From contig CBDDLH010000016.1 in assembly GCA_965230565.1 (NCBI GenBank), forward strand, positions 496,001 to 560,000: DNA of 64,000 nucleotides, in the 5' to 3' direction. Made by a program: the position numbers and the translations under genes. Below are positions 43,878-51,700 of the stretch, in pieces (the stretch's first letter is position 1; every line of letters starts with the position of its first letter). The notes below the pieces were generated by a model. That model did not search any database. It was not told the origin of the DNA and saw only the letters and a list, made by a program, of their open reading frames with translations. Origin of the DNA: BCD1 sp965230565. GTDB taxonomy: Bacteria; Bacteroidota; Bacteroidia; Chitinophagales; Saprospiraceae.

Positions 43878-44800
43878 TCCTTGTCAACATTCATAGCTTC
43901 CCAAATCCTGGTAATTCCACTCTCAAGTGTGGTAAAATTGTCGATGAGTCTTTCTTCTAATAACAAGTCATTGGATAAAAACACTTCTCTATTATCCGAT
44001 GCTTTTGCTCTTTCGAAAATAATGGATGTTTTCTTTTGACAAACTTTAAAAAGCAAATCAGCCAATTGCTTTAGCGAAACACTTTCAGAAGAACAAACAT
44101 TGAAAAGTCTGCTTTTGCTAAAATCAGACTCCAGACTATCAACCAAAATTTTTATGGCATCATCAATAAAAACAAAGTCTTTCTTCGCATTTCCATCACC
44201 TAGCATGGTCAGTGGTTCCCCCTCCTTTATCTTCCTTAGCCAAGTGTTAATAACCCCAAAGTCTTTTTTCTTTTGTCCCGGTCCATACAAATTGGAAATT
44301 CTAAAAATATCAAAGTGAAGATCAAACCTTCTGGAAAAATATTCAAGGTAGAACTCCATAGTCGCCTTATTTATTCCATATGGAGAAAAAGGAGAAACCG
44401 GAGACTTTTCATTCGCAACCTCGTGGTATTCCCCATAAACCGTACCAGCACTTGAAACGAAGACTACCTTTTTGACTTTTTGATCAACACAAGCTTCCAA
44501 CAATTTTATTCCAGGTAATACATTATGGACCACTTCCTCATATGGAGTATCCCAACTGCTAGAAGGTACGGAAGTCCAGATCAAATGATATACTATATCT
44601 GCACCTTCCAGAACCTGAGATACGAGACTATGATCTTGAAGCTCCCCCTTAACGATTTGAACATTTTCCTTGTTTCCCAAATCTCTGATTTCAGAATCAA
44701 ACTTTCTGGAAAACAAAACCAGCTCCAAATCTCTTTTGACAAGAAACGCTGTAAGGTGATGCCCGACAAAACCATTTGCACCAAGAATAACTACCTTCAA
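43874..44800 (-). CDS. NAD-dependent epimerase/dehydratase, UDP-glucose 4-epimerase-like
   Basis: This 308-residue SDR has VVILGANGFVGHHL at the N-terminus, the catalytic pair in VSSAGTVYGE and PYGINKATMEFY, and RISNLYGPGQ. It is expected to epimerise, dehydrate or reduce a nucleotide sugar. The start must be TTG at 44800, which overlaps the upstream stop as TTGA, the TTG analogue of the common ATGA overlap. Its own stop overlaps the Wzy start by four bases. Substrate unknown. Confidence 0.87.
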   Translation of the reverse strand: MKVVILGANGFVGHHLTAFLVKRDLELVLFSRKFDSEIRDLGNKENVQIVKGELQDHSLVSQVLEGADIVYHLIWTSVPSSSWDTPYEEVVHNVLPGIKLLEACVDQKVKKVVFVSSAGTVYGEYHEVANEKSPVSPFSPYGINKATMEFYLEYFSRRFDLHFDIFRISNLYGPGQKKKDFGVINTWLRKIKEGEPLTMLGDGNAKKDFVFIDDAIKILVDSLESDFSKSRLFNVCSSESVSLKQLADLLFKVCQKKTSIIFERAKASDNREVFLSNDLLLEERLIDNFTTLESGITRIWEAMNVDKE

Positions 44801-45948
44801 ATTGTGGTGTTTTTTTGACTGGACTTCAATAATATCTTCAATTTTTGTATCTGATTATGGAGGTCGCCATGATTATAAATATGTTCTTTGGCTTTAATTC
44901 CCATTTTTTCAGCCAGCGACCAATCTTTGGATAACTGCAACATTCTTTGTCCCATTGCTTTAAAATCATTCTCTGGTACCAAATACCCGGTTTCTCCATT
45001 CAACACCTGCTCCGGGATACCAGCATGAATGGTAGAAATCACAGGCAGACTACAGGAGCAAGCTTCAGCAATTCCTACTGGCCAACCCTCTTTATTTCCA
45101 TTACTTCCGGTGACCGAATGTTGAACAAAAACATGTGACACCTGATATAGTGGCAACAGCTCGTCCTGACTTAGAAAACCATGTAACTTAACTTTGTCTT
45201 GGATCTCAGGTTCGTTTTTGAGAAACTCCTCCACCTGTCCACGCAATGCTCCATCACCAACAATATTAAGAAAAACATCGCTGTTAGCCCGGGCACAAAT
45301 CAAAAATGCTTTTAGTAAGTTTAACGGAGACTTTTTTTCAACCAATCTTCCCACAGCGAGAAAATGTGTATGTCTTTTGGATCGAAAGTCTGGCTTTATT
45401 TCTGAAAATCGCTGAGTTGGAACACCAATGTTAAGGACTTTAAAATTTTTTGGATCAGCACCTTCATCCGTAAAAATCTGCTCCATTCCTTTATAGAGTA
45501 CTATAGATCGCTCTGATTGATTAATAACTTTAATGATCCGTTTTTTATACCATTGCGACTGCATTAACTCGGAAGCATCATACCCTAAAAACTGTACGAA
45601 AAACGGTAGCCCTAATTCAGTACAGACATCCATTACATTGATCCCATTGGGTCCGAATGTCGAAAGAACAACGTCTGGCCTGTTTTGCTCAAGGCAATTT
45701 CTAAAGAATTCTTTTTCTCTTTCAGTCCATACTCTGCAAGGAACGCCCTTTATTTTGTCCCTGATCCTTTGAAAAACAGACCGCTCTGCTCCTACTGCAT
45801 GTACCCGGGATTTATCAATATTGAACCCTTTTGCTTCTTTTTCATTAAAGGCCAGACAAAAAACGTCTGCATTGAGCTCTTGAGCCTGCCTGACAATAAA
45901 GGCTTCAGAAATCTTTGGGAATTCATTTACAAAAATTGCGACTTTCAT
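44797..45948 (-). CDS. Glycosyltransferase family 4, colanic-acid WcaL-like
   Basis: This 383-residue GT4 enzyme starts with MKVAIFVNEFPKISEAFIVRQ, a start typical of WcaL-type transferases, and has HFLAVGRLVEKKSPLNLLKA in the donor domain and EX7E in EGWPVGIAEACSCSLPVIST. The open frame reaches GTG 45963, but the ATG at 45948 fits the family. The following SDR starts within its stop codon (TTGA). It is expected to add a hexose to the lipid-linked repeat. Confidence 0.88.
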   Translation of the reverse strand: MKVAIFVNEFPKISEAFIVRQAQELNADVFCLAFNEKEAKGFNIDKSRVHAVGAERSVFQRIRDKIKGVPCRVWTEREKEFFRNCLEQNRPDVVLSTFGPNGINVMDVCTELGLPFFVQFLGYDASELMQSQWYKKRIIKVINQSERSIVLYKGMEQIFTDEGADPKNFKVLNIGVPTQRFSEIKPDFRSKRHTHFLAVGRLVEKKSPLNLLKAFLICARANSDVFLNIVGDGALRGQVEEFLKNEPEIQDKVKLHGFLSQDELLPLYQVSHVFVQHSVTGSNGNKEGWPVGIAEACSCSLPVISTIHAGIPEQVLNGETGYLVPENDFKAMGQRMLQLSKDWSLAEKMGIKAKEHIYNHGDLHNQIQKLKILLKSSQKNTTI

Positions 45949-45992
45949 TTTTTTCTCAAACACTCAAAACCTGAAAACTTTTTCAAGTTACT

Positions 45993-47312
45993 TCAATTCA
46001 AAATTTTTAAAAACGTATCCGTAAATTGTTTGATATCCATCAGGGAAGAATTAGATTTCAATTTTTGATTATAATTTTGATAGGTCTTTTTTCCAGCAAT
46101 GATCTGCTGTAAATTTGACTCCAGTTTTTCAATGGAGGTGACAAATGAATCCTCTCCTTCTAGTGCATAATATTTTTTTAAATGATATTGTCCCCAGGAT
46201 CGGAAAATATGGTTTGGGCTATTTTGGGGAATTCCATAATCAACATCCTCAAGGTTTAAGTATAAAACAGGTACATCAAAGTAACTTGCTTCTAACCCTA
46301 TTGTTGTACCTGCATGTATTACGGCTTTTGATGAAGAAATGACCTCACACTTTTGCAAATGCTGCTCCCCATTTAATAAAACAGAATCATCACGAATATA
46401 CTCATCAAAAATAATATTATTTCTTTCTTTTAAGGCTCCATAAACTTCCCAGTTTTCAAGCATCGGGTATGATCTGACCATCAGTTTCCATTCAGGAGCC
46501 ATTTCATAAAGTTTTTCAGCAACTTTTTCAATCATTTTCACTTCCTGCCTGGCCACTTTGGGATACCCGAATGAACATGGAAAATATATATATTCAAAAT
46601 GATATCCATTCATGCCTTTCGGAGGACTTTTTAAATACTCATGAATATAGTGAAACTGACTTGCGCCAATGATAGAAATGTTTTGATAAGGAACTCCATG
46701 CAGAGAGTTTAAGTCTTTTGCTATTTCCTTATTCCAGGTTACGTATTTTATATACTTTTTGGAAAATTTATGAAATTTTGGCACGTGATCCCAACTGTAA
46801 ACATATGAAAACAATGGCTTTTGTTCTTTTATTATCCTGGCTATCAACCCTTCAAATACTATATCCGTAAAGGAGATGAAAACATCAAGATCTTCAATTT
46901 TATGTATCCCCGTTTTTTTTAAAATTATATATTTATCAAATGGAAAAATATCTGGTAAAATATATTTCACATTAAATTTCAGCAAGGACAAAGCTATCTT
47001 AAACCATGAACTTTTTGATTTTCTCAACCTCCTCTTTACATAATCGCTATAATTTTTTCGTGTTTTCGGCAGATTACCAAAATAAAAATATAATTGTTGC
47101 AAAACCTTATTATAAACCTTTCCACCAAGCCCCAATTCAGGAGGTTTAATAATACGGAATTCACTATGAATATGCCCCAATATTTTGGCATCCTCTTCAC
47201 TCCCAAACAAAACAACATCCTCGCGTCTCGATAATTCTTCGATGAACAATCTAATGTCACTTCGCTGGCTAACATGATTGAGAACGACTCCTATTTTCCT
47301 TTTGGATTTCAA
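45993..47312 (-). CDS. Unrecognised GT-B-like surface glycan protein
   Basis: The 439-residue product has no signal peptide. Its second half resembles CDP-glycerol glycerophosphotransferase or capsule-glycosyltransferase folds (SYVYSWDHVPKFHKFSKKY, YFPCSFGYPKVARQE, KLMVRSYPMLENWEVY, SSSKAVIHAGTTIGLEASYF). The last motif is typical of the nucleotide-sugar binding face of such GT-B enzymes. I cannot name a family. The gene is very AT-rich (46921-46980 has 9 G/C of 60). It must start at TTG 47312, overlapping the flippase stop as TTGA. Possible polyol-phosphate or sugar transferase. Confidence 0.65.
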   Translation of the reverse strand: MKSKRKIGVVLNHVSQRSDIRLFIEELSRREDVVLFGSEEDAKILGHIHSEFRIIKPPELGLGGKVYNKVLQQLYFYFGNLPKTRKNYSDYVKRRLRKSKSSWFKIALSLLKFNVKYILPDIFPFDKYIILKKTGIHKIEDLDVFISFTDIVFEGLIARIIKEQKPLFSYVYSWDHVPKFHKFSKKYIKYVTWNKEIAKDLNSLHGVPYQNISIIGASQFHYIHEYLKSPPKGMNGYHFEYIYFPCSFGYPKVARQEVKMIEKVAEKLYEMAPEWKLMVRSYPMLENWEVYGALKERNNIIFDEYIRDDSVLLNGEQHLQKCEVISSSKAVIHAGTTIGLEASYFDVPVLYLNLEDVDYGIPQNSPNHIFRSWGQYHLKKYYALEGEDSFVTSIEKLESNLQQIIAGKKTYQNYNQKLKSNSSLMDIKQFTDTFLKILN

Positions 47313-48802
47313 ATCAGATATCTTAACAAATTAAGCTTTTTAAGCAAAATGAAATCCATTACTGCCACCCCTGCCAACACCAAAAACATTACCCAAACCA
47401 GGTGCTGATTTGGTATTGCGGTAATAAATAGCCAGGACGAAAGGAAAATTACGATCACCGTCAAAACAAATCCCAGGATGGAATTGGAAAAAACATCTCT
47501 GATTCGGATATCAAAATATTGATTGAGCAGTGCCAGAAAATATAAGGCTCCCAGGGAAAACTGAACTAAAGTACCAATAATCACTCCTCCAACGGTTTTG
47601 AAAACGAGGGTAATAATAACACTTAAAACAACATTTAAAGAAGTGAAAAAATATTCTGCACGTTTCACCGGATAGGTTATACCTGTCAATAATAACACTC
47701 TATTGGGAATACTGATCAACAGCCTGGGAATTAAGGCAAATAAAGCCACCTTGCCCCAAAATACGAAGGATTCATATTGATAGGCATCACCCAGCCAAAA
47801 CCGAAACAGGTCCTCCAAAAAATACACCGCAAAGAAAGTCAGTGGCAGGAAGATTATTATGGGAATTTGAATGAAAGAAACAACCGTCTTCTTAAAAACA
47901 GCTTTGTTCTCTTTATTTAGTTTTATCAAAACAGGTTGAAGGGCTGTAAACAGACTATTGGTCAGGGATTTAAAAATAAAAAACGGCTTTGTCAAAATCA
48001 CATAAATCGCCACAAACCGGATATCCAAAAAGAGGGAAATGATCAATTTGTCTGCATTTTGAGACAAAGTAGAAATGATTGAGATCAGGAAAACATCAAC
48101 CGCATATTTAAACGTAGTTGACTGCCGTAAATCTTTTATGGATAATAACCGGAATCCTAACGAAGGAATACCTGTGGTTCGTTTAATTAGTATCCAGTCT
48201 GCCGCAAAAAAGAGTAATTCCGTTGCCAGCACAAACCCGGCATAATGCACCAACCCAAATTTATCATTCACCACCATAAAAGCGAGCAAAAGCAAAAATA
48301 AGGTCTTGACAAAAAGCAGCATATTTCGTTGCCAGAATTTTTCGAAGGCATGTAAAAGATTCGTGGTAATGATTTCGAAAAATACAATGGCGCCAAATCC
48401 TGTGGCCAATAAAAACACAGCAAGACTTTCCTGAAAAGAGAGTTCAGAAATAGTAAACAAATGTCGATGAAAAACGGCGATAAGCAGCAGGATGAGGACC
48501 AGCGCTCCGGTTGCATAAACAATTAGATTAATGGCGACATTTACCGCTTCCTGGAATTTCTCTTTATTATTATCCGCACGATACTCTCCCCCAAACCTCA
48601 AAATGGTTTTACCTGCCCCCAGTTCCAGAAATGAAAATGAAGCCAATAAACCAAAGGCAAGTGTAAATACTCCATAACCAACTTCCCCAAAACCCTTCAA
48701 CAACCACGGAATGGTAATAATGGAAACCAACATCCTTATAACCAGCAAAGCATAATTACTGTAGGTGTTGATTTTCAACCTTGTTAATGATTGTCTATCC
48801 AT
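47309..48802 (-). CDS. wzx: Oligosaccharide flippase, Wzx/MATE-like
   Basis: This 497-residue protein has about twelve to fourteen membrane helices and the N-terminal polysaccharide-flippase pattern (RLKINTYSNYALLVIRMLVSI followed by GFGEVGYGVFTLAFGLLASF). It moves undecaprenyl-linked repeat units across the inner membrane. The frame opens earlier at TTG 48856 within neuA, but the ATG at 48802, five bases after the neuA stop, is chosen. It is linked to the next gene by a TTGA overlap. Presence of Wzx, Wzy, Wza and Wzc together defines the export route. Confidence 0.92.
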   Translation of the reverse strand: MDRQSLTRLKINTYSNYALLVIRMLVSIITIPWLLKGFGEVGYGVFTLAFGLLASFSFLELGAGKTILRFGGEYRADNNKEKFQEAVNVAINLIVYATGALVLILLLIAVFHRHLFTISELSFQESLAVFLLATGFGAIVFFEIITTNLLHAFEKFWQRNMLLFVKTLFLLLLAFMVVNDKFGLVHYAGFVLATELLFFAADWILIKRTTGIPSLGFRLLSIKDLRQSTTFKYAVDVFLISIISTLSQNADKLIISLFLDIRFVAIYVILTKPFFIFKSLTNSLFTALQPVLIKLNKENKAVFKKTVVSFIQIPIIIFLPLTFFAVYFLEDLFRFWLGDAYQYESFVFWGKVALFALIPRLLISIPNRVLLLTGITYPVKRAEYFFTSLNVVLSVIITLVFKTVGGVIIGTLVQFSLGALYFLALLNQYFDIRIRDVFSNSILGFVLTVIVIFLSSWLFITAIPNQHLVWVMFLVLAGVAVMDFILLKKLNLLRYLI

Positions 48803-48807
48803 TCCGG

Positions 48808-49512
48808 TTATTCGTTCGGATTCCAGTTGGCAGCAAGTGATTCCGCCTTCAACCAATCCTCATTGGTATCTATGTTAACATACGATGATTCCGGTGACAA
48901 AATATAAGCAATTGTTTTGCCGTATAGCGATTGCTGAGACTTTAAAACTGATGTTTTGGTAAGATAAATGCTGCCATCTCTATGGAAAACCTGCGGCAGT
49001 TCCTGCCTTCGGGAAATAATTTCCCGATCTCCGGTAGCAATTTGCAAAAAACCTGAATCATCGATCTTGAAGGTCCAGTGAGGATTAAACTGATGAGGTA
49101 CTTCCTTGACGGAAACCAGAGAGTCTCCACCCTCATCAGCAAATTTTTGAACAGCCTCATTAATAAAACTTGCTCTTCTGAAAGGAGTAGTTACCTGCAA
49201 CAAACAAACAGCATCAAAAAATTCCCCCATGCTCTCATAATACTCCAGAGCATGTAAAACAACCGGCAAGGTAGGTGTCGCATCTTGTGCCAGGTGTTCC
49301 GGCCGGATAAAAGGAACCTCAATGCCTAATTTTTTTCCAAGCGCAATTATCTCCTGATCATCGCTGCTCAAAACAACCTTATCCAGTAGTTTTGCCCCTA
49401 AGGCAGCTTCTGCGGTATAGGCCAATAAAGGTTTCCCTGCAAGATTTTTGATATTTTTCCCGGGGATTCCTTTGCTTCCTCCTCTGGCTGGTATAACGGC
49501 CAAAATCCGCAT
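48808..49512 (-). CDS. neuA: CMP-nonulosonate cytidylyltransferase (NeuA/PseF/LegF type)
   Basis: This 234-residue protein has the signature IPARGGSKGIPGKNIKNLAGKPL, DATPTLPVVLHALEY and LLQVTTPFRRASF. It activates a sialic-type sugar with CTP in the cytoplasm. It lacks C-terminal esterase extensions. Its ATG shares one base with the neuC stop (TGATG); a TTG one codon earlier is possible. Whether the sugar is N-acetylneuraminate or legionaminate cannot be decided from this gene alone. Confidence 0.9.
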   Translation of the reverse strand: MRILAVIPARGGSKGIPGKNIKNLAGKPLLAYTAEAALGAKLLDKVVLSSDDQEIIALGKKLGIEVPFIRPEHLAQDATPTLPVVLHALEYYESMGEFFDAVCLLQVTTPFRRASFINEAVQKFADEGGDSLVSVKEVPHQFNPHWTFKIDDSGFLQIATGDREIISRRQELPQVFHRDGSIYLTKTSVLKSQQSLYGKTIAYILSPESSYVNIDTNEDWLKAESLAANWNPNE

Positions 49513-50669
49513 CAATAAGTTATTGTTTTATGGAAAGTCAGATCGACTGTTGCCAAGACATCGGCAATTCTTGATCCGGAATGGCCGTCACCATACAGGT
49601 GTTCGCCCGTTGAACCATTGAGTTGTCCTTGTTGTTTAATGGCTCCTTTGATCTCTTCGGAATTGTATTCAGGTACATCCAGCACGTTCTTGCCTCTGTC
49701 GCGTCCATTTTGTCTGGAACCAATATTCACCACCGGCACTCCAAGAAAAGCACATTCCCGAATACCCACACTGGAATTACCAATAAGACATTTTGAATTT
49801 TTCAACAATCTCAAGAAATCATCCGGCTCCATATTTTTAAAAAACCGGATATTGGTCGGAGACTGTATCTCCCTGAATGCCCTTATTCCGGAAGAAGTTC
49901 CGTCTGAACCGGCATCCACATTGGGCCAGAACCAAAAAGTAGGCCAATCGAGTTCTTTCACGGCTATTAAAGTCTGTTCTACATGCTTGCGGGCCTGATG
50001 ATATTCCGTGGTGACCGGATGTTGCATTACGACAATGTATCCACTCTTCCAGTCAACATTACTCCCAACTCCTCCATATTTTTCCACAGGATCAAAATCA
50101 AGTGTCGGATTGTCTTCGATTTGTCTGGCAATATCTATTGAAGGACAACCGGTATTAAAAACCTTGGAAGGGTCCTCCCCCAGCCTGATCACCCGTTCTC
50201 TGGCCCCTTCACTGGCAACCAGGTGGATATCAGCAAGTTTGGTGTTGGCATGTCTGACCTTTTCATCAATATTGCCGGTTACCTCACCTCCCTGAATATG
50301 TATTAATGGGATATTTTGATAGGCTGCGGCAATAGATGTGGCAATGGTTTCAAAACGGTCAGCGATGGTAACAACGGCATCTGGCTCCAGCATGTAAAAA
50401 ACATTAGCCAGCTCCATTACCCCAATACCTGTGGTTTTAGCCATCGTTGTAGGGTTCTCACCTTCCAGCACCATAAAAACCTTTTCATTGATCTTAAAAC
50501 CATCTGCTTCAATATAATCAACTGCAGTGCCATATCTGCCCAATAAAGCCGAACCTGCCACTACCAACTGTAATTCCAGGTCAGGGTGTTCCTTAATCGC
50601 TTGTAAGGCTGTTTTTATTCGACTGTAAGAAGGTCTTGCAGTTACAACAACACAAATTTTCCGCTTCAT
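49512..50669 (-). CDS. neuC: UDP-GlcNAc 2-epimerase, hydrolysing (NeuC/LegG type)
   Basis: This 385-residue enzyme has VVVTARPSYSRIK, the DRFETIATSIAA motif, and GGEVTGNIDEKVRHANTKLAD characteristic of hydrolysing epimerases, which release ManNAc (or 6-deoxy-diacetamido-mannose in the legionaminate route). It stands between neuB and neuA with one-base TGATG overlaps at both borders, a strongly coupled three-gene unit. The ATG at 50669 is preferred over the TTG at 50672. Confidence 0.92.
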   Translation of the reverse strand: MKRKICVVVTARPSYSRIKTALQAIKEHPDLELQLVVAGSALLGRYGTAVDYIEADGFKINEKVFMVLEGENPTTMAKTTGIGVMELANVFYMLEPDAVVTIADRFETIATSIAAAYQNIPLIHIQGGEVTGNIDEKVRHANTKLADIHLVASEGARERVIRLGEDPSKVFNTGCPSIDIARQIEDNPTLDFDPVEKYGGVGSNVDWKSGYIVVMQHPVTTEYHQARKHVEQTLIAVKELDWPTFWFWPNVDAGSDGTSSGIRAFREIQSPTNIRFFKNMEPDDFLRLLKNSKCLIGNSSVGIRECAFLGVPVVNIGSRQNGRDRGKNVLDVPEYNSEEIKGAIKQQGQLNGSTGEHLYGDGHSGSRIADVLATVDLTFHKTITY

Positions 50670-51670
50670 CAATCAATCAGGTCTTTTTCCGTTAAAAAGC
50701 TCCAGGCCTCTAACGGTTTATTCAATTTTTTTCCGATAACATCTTTATAGTTCCCGGCAAGGATTCCATGGCCTTTAGGCTTTTTAGCTTCCAGATCATC
50801 AAACGAAATAACATGGCCTTCCGGCAAATCTTTGTTTACGGCGAGACTCTTTTCGAAGATATTTTTCAACTCACTAAAAGCTTTATTATCCTCTTTATCA
50901 ATCAGATGAGTAAGGCTGACATTAATGTTTTTAACCGCCTCCACTAAAAAAGAAATCTCTTTCATGTTCAGAGAAGATCTTGCATCCGGACCAAACATCT
51001 TGCGATCAAAAACCGCATGGAATTCTAAAATTTCAGCCCCCAGAGTCACTGCCGCAATTCCAACTTCCACACGAGCAGAATGATCTGAAAAACCAACTTT
51101 CACCCCATACCGCTGTTTCAGGGCCTGAATCACATTCAATCCGTAATTTTCCGGGTTGGTAGGATACGCAGTGGTACATTGAAGAATGGAAAATGAGACA
51201 CCCTTTTCTTTCAAAAACCGGACTGATTCATCCAATTCGGAAAAGGAACTCATGCCGGAAGATAAAATCAGGGGTTTTCCCGTTCTGGCAATTTTCTCTA
51301 AAAGCAGAAAATTATTAACCTCTCCAGAACCTATTTTATATTGAGTTACTCCGACCTCCTCCAGCAAATCTACAGCTGCATTGCTAAAAGGCGAACTCAG
51401 GAAATCCAGGCCAACCTCATCACAATGTGATTTGATTTCCTTCCATTGGGATAAAGTAAACTCCATTCTTTTCCAATAGTCAAACCGGGTATCATCTTCA
51501 TAAGAAAACTTTACTCTGAAGGGCTCTTGAAGGCTGCTTTCTGCATGAGCAATATGGGTTTGAAACTTTATTGCATTGACTCCCGTCTCAGCCAACGCAT
51601 CAATATAGGAATGAAGAATACCTAAACTACCTTCATGTGCCTGACCGATCTCTGCGATTAAATATGTCAT
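50669..51670 (-). CDS. neuB: N-acetylneuraminate/nonulosonate synthase
   Basis: This 333-residue protein has the NeuB domain (MTYLIAEIGQAHEGSLG, IKFQTHIAHAESS, FLSSPFSNAAVDLLEE, YKIGSGEVNN, SILQCTTAYPTNPENYGLN, GFSDHS) and a C-terminal SAF domain (about 270-330). It condenses phosphoenolpyruvate with a mannosamine derivative to a nine-carbon sugar acid. It begins 30 bases after the Wzc stop. No dedicated pse/leg aminotransferase-acetyltransferase pair lies next to it, which slightly favours a NeuNAc-like product. Confidence 0.93.
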   Translation of the reverse strand: MTYLIAEIGQAHEGSLGILHSYIDALAETGVNAIKFQTHIAHAESSLQEPFRVKFSYEDDTRFDYWKRMEFTLSQWKEIKSHCDEVGLDFLSSPFSNAAVDLLEEVGVTQYKIGSGEVNNFLLLEKIARTGKPLILSSGMSSFSELDESVRFLKEKGVSFSILQCTTAYPTNPENYGLNVIQALKQRYGVKVGFSDHSARVEVGIAAVTLGAEILEFHAVFDRKMFGPDARSSLNMKEISFLVEAVKNINVSLTHLIDKEDNKAFSELKNIFEKSLAVNKDLPEGHVISFDDLEAKKPKGHGILAGNYKDVIGKKLNKPLEAWSFLTEKDLID

Positions 51671-51700
51671 ACCGCTCTAGTCAATTTATACTCAAAAGAA

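Noticed and set aside
48803..48856. Longer N-terminus for the flippase from a TTG in neuA
   Set aside because: The extra 18 residues have no hydrophobic or family features and lie in the neuA coding region.
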